From: Nanoarchaeota archaeon
GTDB lineage: Archaea > EX4484-52 > LFW-46
Direction: 5' to 3'
Length of the DNA stretch: 6,743 bases
Assembly: GCA_018897155.1 (NCBI GenBank)
Contig: JAHILE010000014.1
Location: 1 to 6,743, forward strand
Shown one piece after another: positions 1 to 4,753 of the stretch. The translations under genes were made by a program, and so were the position numbers. The first letter of the stretch is position 1. Each line of letters opens with the position of its first letter. Below the pieces are notes generated by a model. That model was given only the letters and a program-made list of their open reading frames with translations, had not been told where the DNA came from and did no database searches.

Positions 1-1
1 A

Positions 2-79
2 GCTGAAACGCCAACTGAAGCGTTTATACGAAAAATGCGGCCTGAAGTCTGGTTTGAGTCCGCTAAAGATTGGTTTTGA
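2..79 (+). CDS. C-terminal end of an unidentified protein (5' part outside window)
   Basis: Frame 2 is open from the window edge to a TGA at 77-79. The 25 residues end in MRPEVWFESAKDWF and have protein-like composition (W, F, E, K, P). I do not recognise the family, and 25 codons are too few to prove coding. It lies on the same strand as the next gene and would be the last gene before the TATA-like element at 97-107. No function is proposed. Confidence 0.45.
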   Translation, partial: AETPTEAFIRKMRPEVWFESAKDWF

Positions 80-96
80 GGCGAAATTATGTGCGC

Positions 97-107
97 GAAA
101 TATATAT
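97..107 (+). promoter_or_regulatory. TATA-box-like promoter for the winged-helix gene
   Basis: An AT-only run (AAATATATAT) sits about 55-65 bases before the preferred ATG. An archaeal start about 25 bases downstream would fall near 128, leaving a leader of about 30 bases that includes the GGTG at 151-154. This is a position-based inference from a short motif, and it argues against a translation start at 70. Confidence 0.35.
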
Positions 108-162
108 CAAAGAAGATGGAAATGATTACGGGATATCACAATTTAAATACGGTGTGATGAAA

Positions 163-468
163 ATGAACCCGACTAGAATCACGGATGAAAAAATACTTGA
201 GGCACTCATCGGCTGCAAGCAACCTGCATCTTTTGAAAATATTGCCGCTTATTTGGGGTGTGTGAATAGCACAAATAATGGCAACTGCAAGTACACTAGC
301 GATGCGCTTAAAATAATTCCCATATTGCGCGACTTAATCGAAAGAAAACTTGTAAATCCCATAAAAACATTTGATGCGGAAAATTTTTATGCGACTCGAG
401 AAATACGGTATGCCGCCTCCAAAAAAGGACAGGATGTTTTAAAAGAATTCAATTATATATTCAGCTAA
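163..468 (+). CDS. Small winged-helix-like DNA-binding protein (hypothetical)
   Basis: The product is about 101 residues. Its N-terminal part (TDEKILEALIGCKQPASFENIAAYLG, about residues 8-33) reads like the first helices of a winged helix-turn-helix. A second helix follows at about 50-66 (ALKIIPILRDLIERKL), then a strand-turn-strand 'wing' (YATREIRYAAS) and a last helix. This fits a small archaeal transcription regulator, but the fold is inferred from pattern alone. The ATG at 163 is chosen because GGTG at 151-154 lies 8 bases before it. The ATG at 157 is an alternative (adds MK), and a TTG at 70 would overlap the upstream gene and cover the promoter. The stop is 4 bases before the DUF123 gene, so the two are likely co-transcribed. 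The ligand and target DNA are unknown. Confidence 0.65.
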   Translation: MNPTRITDEKILEALIGCKQPASFENIAAYLGCVNSTNNGNCKYTSDALKIIPILRDLIERKLVNPIKTFDAENFYATREIRYAASKKGQDVLKEFNYIFS

Positions 469-472
469 TTGT

Positions 473-985
473 ATGAAAGGAATTTACTGTCTGGTTATCC
501 GCCTCGAAAAAGATGCGCGCATCAGAATCGGCTCTTTAGGAGAGTTGTTTTTTGAAAAAGGCAGCTATGTCTATGTCGGCTCTGCAATGAACGGGCTTGA
601 AAACCGCATTGCGCGCCACTTGAGATATGAGAAAAAACTGCATTGGCATATAGATTACATGCTTTCAAATAAATGCGCGCGAATCACGCAAGTTCTTGCA
701 AAAGAAGCCGGAAAAAGTCATGAAAATCCTTATGCATGCCCCACCTTAAAGGGTGGTGCTTGTCCGGATTTTCAAGCCGTTTCAAAGTTTCGCTCCGCGC
801 TAAAGCGCGTAGCTTCAACGTTTGAAAGCGAAGAGTGCGCGACTGCGGAAAAAATCGCGCGCATTGGAAATTGTGTTGAAGATTTCGAATGCAGCGACTG
901 CAAATGCATTAGCCACCTATTTAAAATCAAAGGTAAGATAACACTTCCGGGATTCACTGTTTTTTCCCGCAAACATCGCATTTAG
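473..985 (+). CDS. DUF123 / GIY-YIG-like family protein with an in-frame insertion
   Basis: The 170-residue product matches DUF123 (PF01986), a family related to the GIY-YIG nuclease fold and common in archaea. Diagnostic stretches are MKGIYCLVI (1-9), GSYVYVGSAMNGLENRIARHLR (30-51, the GIY-YIG-like core), HWHIDYML (57-64) and the cysteine-rich FECSDCKCISHLF (138-150). The biochemical role of DUF123 is not settled; a nucleic-acid function is inferred from the fold. Residues about 83-118 (HENPYACP... to ...ASTFE) look foreign. Family members normally run almost directly from the strand ending VLAKEAGK into SEEC, and removing the 36 residues restores AGKSEEC. The extra DNA is exactly the two-palindrome element at 721-827. 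It keeps the frame, so the protein may still fold with a loop extension. The last 32 bases overlap the convergent E1-like gene. Confidence 0.85.
   Translation: MKGIYCLVIRLEKDARIRIGSLGELFFEKGSYVYVGSAMNGLENRIARHLRYEKKLHWHIDYMLSNKCARITQVLAKEAGKSHENPYACPTLKGGACPDFQAVSKFRSALKRVASTFESEECATAEKIARIGNCVEDFECSDCKCISHLFKIKGKITLPGFTVFSRKHRI
721..827. repeat. Tandem palindromic element inserted in the DUF123 gene
   Basis: Two large stem-loops stand five bases apart. SL1 is closed by TGAAAATCC (721-729) and GGATTTTCA (766-774), a perfect 9-bp stem, with an inner CCACC/GGTGG stem (741-745/752-756). SL2 is closed by TTTCAAA (780-786) and TTTGAAA (821-827). It continues with GTT/AAC (787-789/817-819), GCT/AGC (792-794/811-813) and CGCGC/GCGCG (796-800/805-809) around a TAAA loop. 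The pair coincides with the extra peptide that interrupts the DUF123 protein. It behaves like an in-frame palindromic mobile repeat, comparable in kind to the Rickettsia palindromic elements or archaeal IS605-derived MITEs. Whether further genomic copies exist cannot be seen here. Confidence 0.7.
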
Positions 986-1700
986 AATTCCTTTTTACAT
1001 CAAGAACATCGAAACGATTCTCTAACAAGTCTGCATAAAACAACTTTCCTGCAAGCGTTTTTCCGAATCCGCAGATTATCTTCAGCGCTTCGTTTGCTTC
1101 AATTGTCGCTATAAGTCCTGTTGCTGTCGGAATCACCCCGAGCCGGCCGCAATCCATTTCAAGCCCTGACACGCGCTGGAAAACGCATTTGAGGCATGCT
1201 GTTTTCCCGGGAAGCACAGCCAGTGCCATGCCTTTGTCGCGCACAGATGCGCCGTAAATATAAGGAATTTTGTTCTTTACAGCAAACGCATTGATTATCA
1301 TTCGCGCCTCCATATTGTCAGTTCCGTCAAGAATAATGTCAACGCCAGAAAGCAGTTTTTTCGCGGTTTTTTCATCCAAATCATCGCATATAGCGTCTAT
1401 TTTAATGCCGGAATTTATCGCCGAAAGCCGCTTTTTTGATACAAATGATTTTGTCGCACCGATATCAGACTCATCAAAAAGCACCTGCCTTTGCAGATTG
1501 TCCGGCTCGACAATATCGCGGTCAATCATGCGCAAATATCCGACTCCTGCACGCGCCAAAATCATCGCAGCCACAGAACCAAGTCCTCCAAGACCGATAA
1601 TTGCAACTTTCGCGCGCGACAACTTCTTCTGCCCTAATTTGCCTATTGTATCAAATGCAATCTGGCGAGAGTAGCGAACCGCACGTTCTGGAGAAATCAT
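954..1700 (-). CDS. E1-like ubiquitin-activating family protein (MoeB/ThiF/HesA type)
   Basis: These enzymes adenylate the C-terminal glycine of ubiquitin-like sulfur carriers (MoaD, ThiS, archaeal SAMPs) for molybdopterin, thiamine or tRNA thiolation, or for protein conjugation. With the start at 1700 the product is 248 residues, close to E. coli MoeB (249). Visible motifs are SPERAVRYSRQ at the N-terminus, nucleotide-binding GLGGLG (36-41), DNLQRQ (67-72) with the conserved arginine, DGTDN (125-129), and zinc-binding pairs CLKC (169-172) and CDVC (241-244). The cysteine in MDCGRLGVIPTATG (184) sits where MoeB and ThiF have the catalytic cysteine. An upstream ATG at 1751 overlaps the thioredoxin stop (TAATG) and would add 17 hydrophobic residues, unusual for this cytosolic family. 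That start could be used through coupling but is less likely. No carrier gene lies in the window, so the substrate cannot be assigned. Confidence 0.88.
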   Translation of the reverse strand: MISPERAVRYSRQIAFDTIGKLGQKKLSRAKVAIIGLGGLGSVAAMILARAGVGYLRMIDRDIVEPDNLQRQVLFDESDIGATKSFVSKKRLSAINSGIKIDAICDDLDEKTAKKLLSGVDIILDGTDNMEARMIINAFAVKNKIPYIYGASVRDKGMALAVLPGKTACLKCVFQRVSGLEMDCGRLGVIPTATGLIATIEANEALKIICGFGKTLAGKLFYADLLENRFDVLDVKRNSKCDVCGKKQ

Positions 1701-1750
1701 AGAACTAATTGCGCTTGAAAGAATAAAAAGAATCGAAATATACATTAACA

Positions 1751-2083
1751 TTACTTCTTCAGCGCCTTATCAATCTGCTTTTTGAAGTCTTCCTTAGGCA
1801 TTGCTCCGACAATACGCGCCTTTTCCGCGCCGTCCATGAAAAGAACAAATGATGGTATGCTCATTATTTCGTATTTTCCTGCAATTTCCGGCGCTTCCTC
1901 AGTATCAAGCTTTGCAAATTTCAACTTGCCTGCGTACGATTTGTCACCTGAAAGCTCCTCGAAAATAGGGCTCATCATCCTGCATGGCGGGCACCAGTTC
2001 GCCCAGAAATCTACAATTACCGGAATCTTGCTTTTAATGACTTCGGCTTCAAAATTACCACAGGTTAAATGAATTAGCGCCAT
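1751..2083 (-). CDS. Thioredoxin with CPPC active site
   Basis: The 110-residue product has the size and order of a classical thioredoxin and acts in cytosolic disulfide reduction. It shows the buried Asp25, active site WANWCPPC (27-34) in place of the usual WCGPC, cis-proline motif SIPS (75-78) and a final amphipathic helix. There is no signal peptide or membrane anchor. The proline after the first active-site proline changes the dipeptide that tunes redox potential, so this may differ from a general thioredoxin; that is inference from family knowledge. The start is well supported because the TATA box at 2104-2111 puts the transcript start at or next to the ATG, giving a leaderless message. 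The E1-like gene follows on the same strand with little or no gap, so the two probably form an operon. No thioredoxin reductase is nearby. Confidence 0.93.
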   Translation of the reverse strand: MALIHLTCGNFEAEVIKSKIPVIVDFWANWCPPCRMMSPIFEELSGDKSYAGKLKFAKLDTEEAPEIAGKYEIMSIPSFVLFMDGAEKARIVGAMPKEDFKKQIDKALKK

Positions 2084-2103
2084 ACCTAATTTTGCGCTTT
2101 AAG

Positions 2104-2111
2104 ATTTATAT
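2104..2111 (-). promoter_or_regulatory. TATA box of the thioredoxin / E1-like operon
   Basis: On the minus strand the sequence is ATATAAAT, centred about 24-25 bases before the thioredoxin ATG. This is the archaeal TATA-to-start distance, so the mRNA probably begins at or within a few bases of the start codon and has no room for a Shine-Dalgarno sequence. Confidence 0.6.
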
Positions 2112-2146
2112 GTTTGAATTGCATTTTCAGTTTGGGTCGAATGTTC

Positions 2147-2194
2147 AAAAAGAAAATATAGAAATTGCCGGTGCGCTCACTTTAGGCAATTTCT
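2147..2194 (-). terminator. Hairpin plus T-rich tract ending the membrane-protein gene
   Basis: A perfect 10-bp inverted repeat (AGAAATTGCC at 2160-2169, GGCAATTTCT at 2185-2194) starts 5 bases beyond the stop of the minus-strand membrane gene. Its loop contains a nested GTG/CAC pair. On the minus strand it is followed by TATATTTTCTTTTT (2160-2147). T-tracts terminate archaeal RNA polymerase, and the hairpin makes this look like an intrinsic terminator. It separates the membrane gene from the thioredoxin promoter. Confidence 0.6.
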
Positions 2195-2199
2195 TTAAT

Positions 2200-3015
2200 T
2201 CATGCCACAATAGAAACCAACGTCGGTGCAATATGATAAAAAACAAAGTAATTGAAAGCTATATGTGTCGCATCAAAAACTAGGGTCTTTATCGCGCTGT
2301 GCCCTGAAGAAATATAAATTACTGAAATTATGGCGTCGTAAAGCACTGTAAAAATGACACCCCATAGCGCTATATTTGCTATTGTCAATGTTCCTGCAAG
2401 AAATCCGATAACCATTATTGTAATAAATGCAGGCCACATCTTTCCATGGTCTTCCTGTGTCAGGAGTGTGCTTAAAACAAGCGAAACAAAACCGACAATC
2501 AATCCGGCGGCGGCGCCATATGTGACTCCTGAAACTACTGTCGCAAGCATAACCAGTTCAATTCCAAACTCAAACGGAAAAAAGCGCTGCCATACCCTCG
2601 AAATCGCGCCCATGAATATCAGCGACAAAAGGACAATACCCGCTTTCATATAAGTGTAAAAGAAAAACGCGGACAAAATTAAAAGAATCGCGCCAATTGC
2701 AATTACAACTCTTCTGTGCTTCTTAAAGTCAAGTTTTATCAGCTCAAGAACGCTTTTTTCATGACGCGAGCCGCTGCAGGCAGGATTATTTGAAGAAACG
2801 CGATTTTCCGCATTTACGATATCTCGGGCAGGACTATTTAAGGTGACTCGATTTTCAGCATTTACTTTTTCAGCAATTATATTCTCATCAGTTACAGAAA
2901 CTGTTTTTTGCGCGCCTGAAAAAACTCCTGCAACCGAAAGAACGAGCCCTGAAACGCTGAATAACTGCATAGAGGATTTATCTTTTTTAATAATCCCTCC
3001 TTCTCTTAAAGTCAT
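2200..3015 (-). CDS. Multi-pass membrane protein, possibly ECF S-component-like
   Basis: The 271-residue product starts with a short basic stretch and a hydrophobic segment (about 17-34). A polar linker (about 36-100) contains a duplicated 16-residue unit (VNAENRV...), followed by basic KKHRR (98-102). About six hydrophobic segments fill the rest (roughly 103-120, 122-139, 153-186 possibly as two, 195-212, 215-235, 241-265). The stretch FEFGIELVMLATVVSGVTYGAAAGLIVGF recalls the membrane-embedded S-components of ECF vitamin transporters, usually about 180-200 residues. That matches the C-terminal 170 residues, with the N-terminal part extra. The resemblance is by pattern only, no EcfA/EcfT partner is in the window, and the substrate is unknown. 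The ATG at 3015 fits the TATA-like elements at 3041-3055. A strong GGAGGG lies inside codons 6-7, without a usable start codon at the right distance after it. Confidence 0.7.
   Translation of the reverse strand: MTLREGGIIKKDKSSMQLFSVSGLVLSVAGVFSGAQKTVSVTDENIIAEKVNAENRVTLNSPARDIVNAENRVSSNNPACSGSRHEKSVLELIKLDFKKHRRVVIAIGAILLILSAFFFYTYMKAGIVLLSLIFMGAISRVWQRFFPFEFGIELVMLATVVSGVTYGAAAGLIVGFVSLVLSTLLTQEDHGKMWPAFITIMVIGFLAGTLTIANIALWGVIFTVLYDAIISVIYISSGHSAIKTLVFDATHIAFNYFVFYHIAPTLVSIVA
2779..2865 (-). repeat. Tandem 48-base repeat inside the membrane-protein gene
   Basis: Bases 2779-2817 and 2827-2865 are diverged copies offset by 48 bases, sharing a GCAGGA core, TATTT and CGATTTTC.GCATTTAC. They encode two 16-residue units, VNAENRVTLNSPARDI and VNAENRVSSNNPACSG, in the linker before the transmembrane domain. 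The period is a multiple of three, so unit number can change without a frameshift. Confidence 0.75.
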
Positions 3016-3040
3016 ACAGGCATTTAATTGATTTCAAAAG

Positions 3041-3055
3041 GTTTAAAGTATTTAA
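3041..3055 (-). promoter_or_regulatory. TATA-like promoter of the membrane-protein gene
   Basis: On the minus strand the sequence reads CTTAAATACTTTAAA. The TTTAAA part is centred about 29 bases before the ATG at 3015 and the TTAAATA part about 37 bases before it, so the message would be leaderless or carry a leader of about ten bases. The two overlapping candidates cannot be separated by eye. Confidence 0.4.
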
Positions 3056-3108
3056 GGTGCGTTTCTCATATAATTCGGCAATTGACGTGCATAAAAGCGC
3101 AATATGAC

Positions 3109-3115
3109 AAAAAAA
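3109..3115 (-). terminator. T7 tract downstream of the box C/D sRNA
   Basis: Seven consecutive T on the minus strand lie about 27 bases past the 3' closing stem of the sRNA. Oligo-T tracts alone can end archaeal transcription, and the mature RNA would then be trimmed back to its stem. It lies before the promoter of the downstream membrane gene. Confidence 0.45.
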
Positions 3116-3141
3116 CGCTATATCCTATTAATACTATATTT

Positions 3142-3204
3142 GGCATCAGTCCGCCCATCGCTCATCACATTTTGTCAGTGTAGGTCAGTATCATCATTTG
3201 CCTG
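3142..3204 (-). ncRNA. Box C/D guide sRNA (predicted to direct 2'-O-methylation of 16S rRNA C1402)
   Basis: Read on the minus strand, the order is closing stem GGCA (3202-3199), box C ATGATGA (3197-3191), a 12-base guide (3190-3179), box D' CTGA (3178-3175), a 6-base spacer, box C' GTGATGA (3168-3162), a 12-base guide (3161-3150), box D CTGA (3149-3146) and closing stem TGCC (3145-3142). All four boxes match the archaeal consensus (RUGAUGA, CUGA), and both guides have the canonical length. Such RNAs assemble with L7Ae, Nop5 and fibrillarin to methylate the base paired to the fifth position before D or D'. The guide before D (GCGATGGGCGGA) can pair with 16S ACCGCCCGUCGC by 10 Watson-Crick pairs, one G-U and one terminal mismatch, selecting C1402. 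The guide before D' (TACTGACCTACA) has no target I can name. A TATA box at 3223-3233 sets the transcript start at about 3203. Confidence 0.88.
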
Positions 3205-3222
3205 ATTATGTTTGTCTGCCGA

Positions 3223-3233
3223 GATATTTAAAA
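3223..3233 (-). promoter_or_regulatory. TATA box of the box C/D sRNA
   Basis: On the minus strand the sequence is TTTTAAATATC, centred near 3228. Twenty-five bases downstream is about 3203, exactly where the 5' closing stem of the sRNA begins. This spacing supports an independently transcribed sRNA gene. Confidence 0.65.
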
Positions 3234-3252
3234 CTCAACTCATGACAATTCC

Positions 3253-3261
3253 ATTATAAAC
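3253..3261 (+). promoter_or_regulatory. TATA box of the rtcB-purA unit
   Basis: ATTATAAAC is centred about 36 bases before the rtcB ATG at 3293. A start 25 bases downstream, near 3282, leaves a leader of about ten bases. An upstream ATG at 3275 meets a TGA at 3293-3295 that overlaps the rtcB start, so it is not the rtcB start codon. Confidence 0.55.
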
Positions 3262-3292
3262 CTTCCCCTCCAAATATGCAGATAGTGATATT

Positions 3293-4729
3293 ATGAAGCT
3301 TACGCGAATAAACGATTTCTCCTACATGGTTGAAAAAGAGGGCAAAATGAATGTTCCTGCAGTGATTTTTGCATCAGACACATTGATGGAAAAAATCAAG
3401 CTCGACAACACGTTGCGCCAGGCAATGAATGTCGCTTGCCTTCCCGGAATCCAGAAGCACTCTCTAACAATGCCTGATGCACACGAAGGCTATGGATTTC
3501 CGATAGGCGGAGTTGCTGCATTCGACGAAAAGGAAGGCGGCATCATTTCTCCGGGCGGAATCGGTTACGACATCAACTGCGGCGTGCGGCTTGTTTCAAC
3601 AAACATGACGCGCGAATCTGCAAAATCAAAAATAAGCGATCTTCTGAATCTTGTCCAGAAAAACGTTCCTGCCGGCGTCGGAAGCTCCGGGAAAATAAGG
3701 GCCACGCGCGAGGAATTAAACGACGTGCTTTTCAAAGGCGCACGATGGGCAATCGAGCACGGCTACGGCTGGAAAGAAGACTTGGAACGCCATGAAGAGA
3801 ACGGCGAGATGAAAGTATCCGAGCACTACATCACAGCAGACGCGATAAAAAGAGGCATGCCTCAGCTCGGTTCTTTAGGCTCCGGAAATCATTTTCTTGA
3901 ACTGCAGTATGTCGAGGAAATTTATAACGAAAAAGCAGCAAAGGCTTTCGGCGTTTCAAAAAACCAGTTGTGCGTAATGATTCATTGCGGCTCAAGAGGC
4001 CTTGGGCACCAAATATGCTCGGACTACCTTCGCGAAATGGAAAAAAGCTTCGGCCAGGATATTTCAAAACTGCCTGACAGGGAATTGATTTACGCGCCCC
4101 TTGATTCTGAACTCGGGAAAAAATACTATAACGCCATGTCTGCAGCAGCCAATTTCGCATGGGCAAACAGGCAGATGATAATGCATTGGGTACGCGAAAG
4201 CTTTGCAGGAATACTCAAATCAACGCCAGAAGACCTTGAAATGAAGCTGGTGTATGATGTGGCCCACAATATCGCGAAATTCGAAGAGCATGAAATCGAC
4301 GGAAAGAAAAAAACATTATGCATACATAGAAAAGGCGCGACACGAAGCTTTGGCCCGGGAAGAATCGAAATTCCTGCGATATATCGAAAAATCGGGCAGC
4401 CAGTGATTATTCCGGGCTCAATGGGAACTTCATCTTATCTTCTTTCAGGAACAACGCAAGCTGAGCACGTAACTTTTGGCTCGACAGCGCACGGAGCAGG
4501 GCGCGTAATGTCAAGAGGCGATGCGCTTCGGAGATTCCGAGGCGAAGATGTGCGAGACAATCTCCTAAAACAGAATATTCAATTGCGCGCAAGCGGCGGA
4601 TGGAAAGGCATTGCTGAAGAAGCGCCAGAAGTCTACAAAGATATTGACGAAGTGGTACGAGTTTCAAATGTTGCAGGCATAGGAACGCTTGTCGCAAAAC
4701 TGAAACCAATGGGAGTTATCAAAGGTTAA
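3293..4729 (+). CDS. rtcB: RtcB, GTP-dependent tRNA-splicing / RNA ligase
   Basis: RtcB joins a 2',3'-cyclic or 3'-phosphate end to a 5'-OH end using GTP and manganese; in archaea it seals exons after tRNA intron removal. At 478 residues it is nearly the same length as the Pyrococcus enzyme. The metal and GMP residues known from P. horikoshii RtcB are all present with a small offset: Asp93 and Cys96 in GYDINCGVRL, Asn199-His200 in GSGNHFLELQ, His231 in MIHCGSRGLGHQ, His325 in VAHNIAKFE, the guanylated His400 in STAHGAGRVMSR, and the C-terminal Lys477 in MGVIKG. There is no intein, although some archaeal RtcB genes carry one. The ATG at 3293 fits the family N-terminus (MKLTRINDFSYMV) and the TATA box at 3253-3261. 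purA begins 24 bases after the stop, and a box C/D sRNA is transcribed divergently from the same spacer. Confidence 0.98.
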   Translation: MKLTRINDFSYMVEKEGKMNVPAVIFASDTLMEKIKLDNTLRQAMNVACLPGIQKHSLTMPDAHEGYGFPIGGVAAFDEKEGGIISPGGIGYDINCGVRLVSTNMTRESAKSKISDLLNLVQKNVPAGVGSSGKIRATREELNDVLFKGARWAIEHGYGWKEDLERHEENGEMKVSEHYITADAIKRGMPQLGSLGSGNHFLELQYVEEIYNEKAAKAFGVSKNQLCVMIHCGSRGLGHQICSDYLREMEKSFGQDISKLPDRELIYAPLDSELGKKYYNAMSAAANFAWANRQMIMHWVRESFAGILKSTPEDLEMKLVYDVAHNIAKFEEHEIDGKKKTLCIHRKGATRSFGPGRIEIPAIYRKIGQPVIIPGSMGTSSYLLSGTTQAEHVTFGSTAHGAGRVMSRGDALRRFRGEDVRDNLLKQNIQLRASGGWKGIAEEAPEVYKDIDEVVRVSNVAGIGTLVAKLKPMGVIKG

Positions 4730-4753
4730 TTAAAGTCAATCAAAGGTTTGTCC

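Noticed and set aside
70-162. TTG start at 70 giving a 132-residue version of the winged-helix protein
   Set aside because: It overlaps the upstream gene's stop and would make the TATA-like element coding. ATG 163 (or 157) has a GGTG motif and a family-like N-terminus.
1270-1674. Plus-strand 134-codon open frame
   Set aside because: It is the antisense shadow of the E1-like gene, whose motifs are unmistakable on the minus strand.
2092-2283. Plus-strand 63-codon open frame over the thioredoxin upstream region
   Set aside because: It crosses the thioredoxin promoter, the terminator hairpin and the end of the membrane gene, and its composition is not protein-like.
2976-3005. GGAGGG inside the start of the membrane gene as a Shine-Dalgarno for a later start
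   Set aside because: The next in-frame ATG is about 25 bases further, too far, and no GTG or TTG lies at a proper distance.
3174-3189. Direct repeat GTCAGT with a 10-base period, first read as an operator upstream of rtcB
   Set aside because: Both copies fall inside the box C/D sRNA (box D' and the adjacent guide), which explains the conserved CTGA strings better.
4748-4753. TTG start of purA
   Set aside because: ATG 4754 gives the standard MFTIITGAQFGDEGKGK start with AAAGGT at good spacing.
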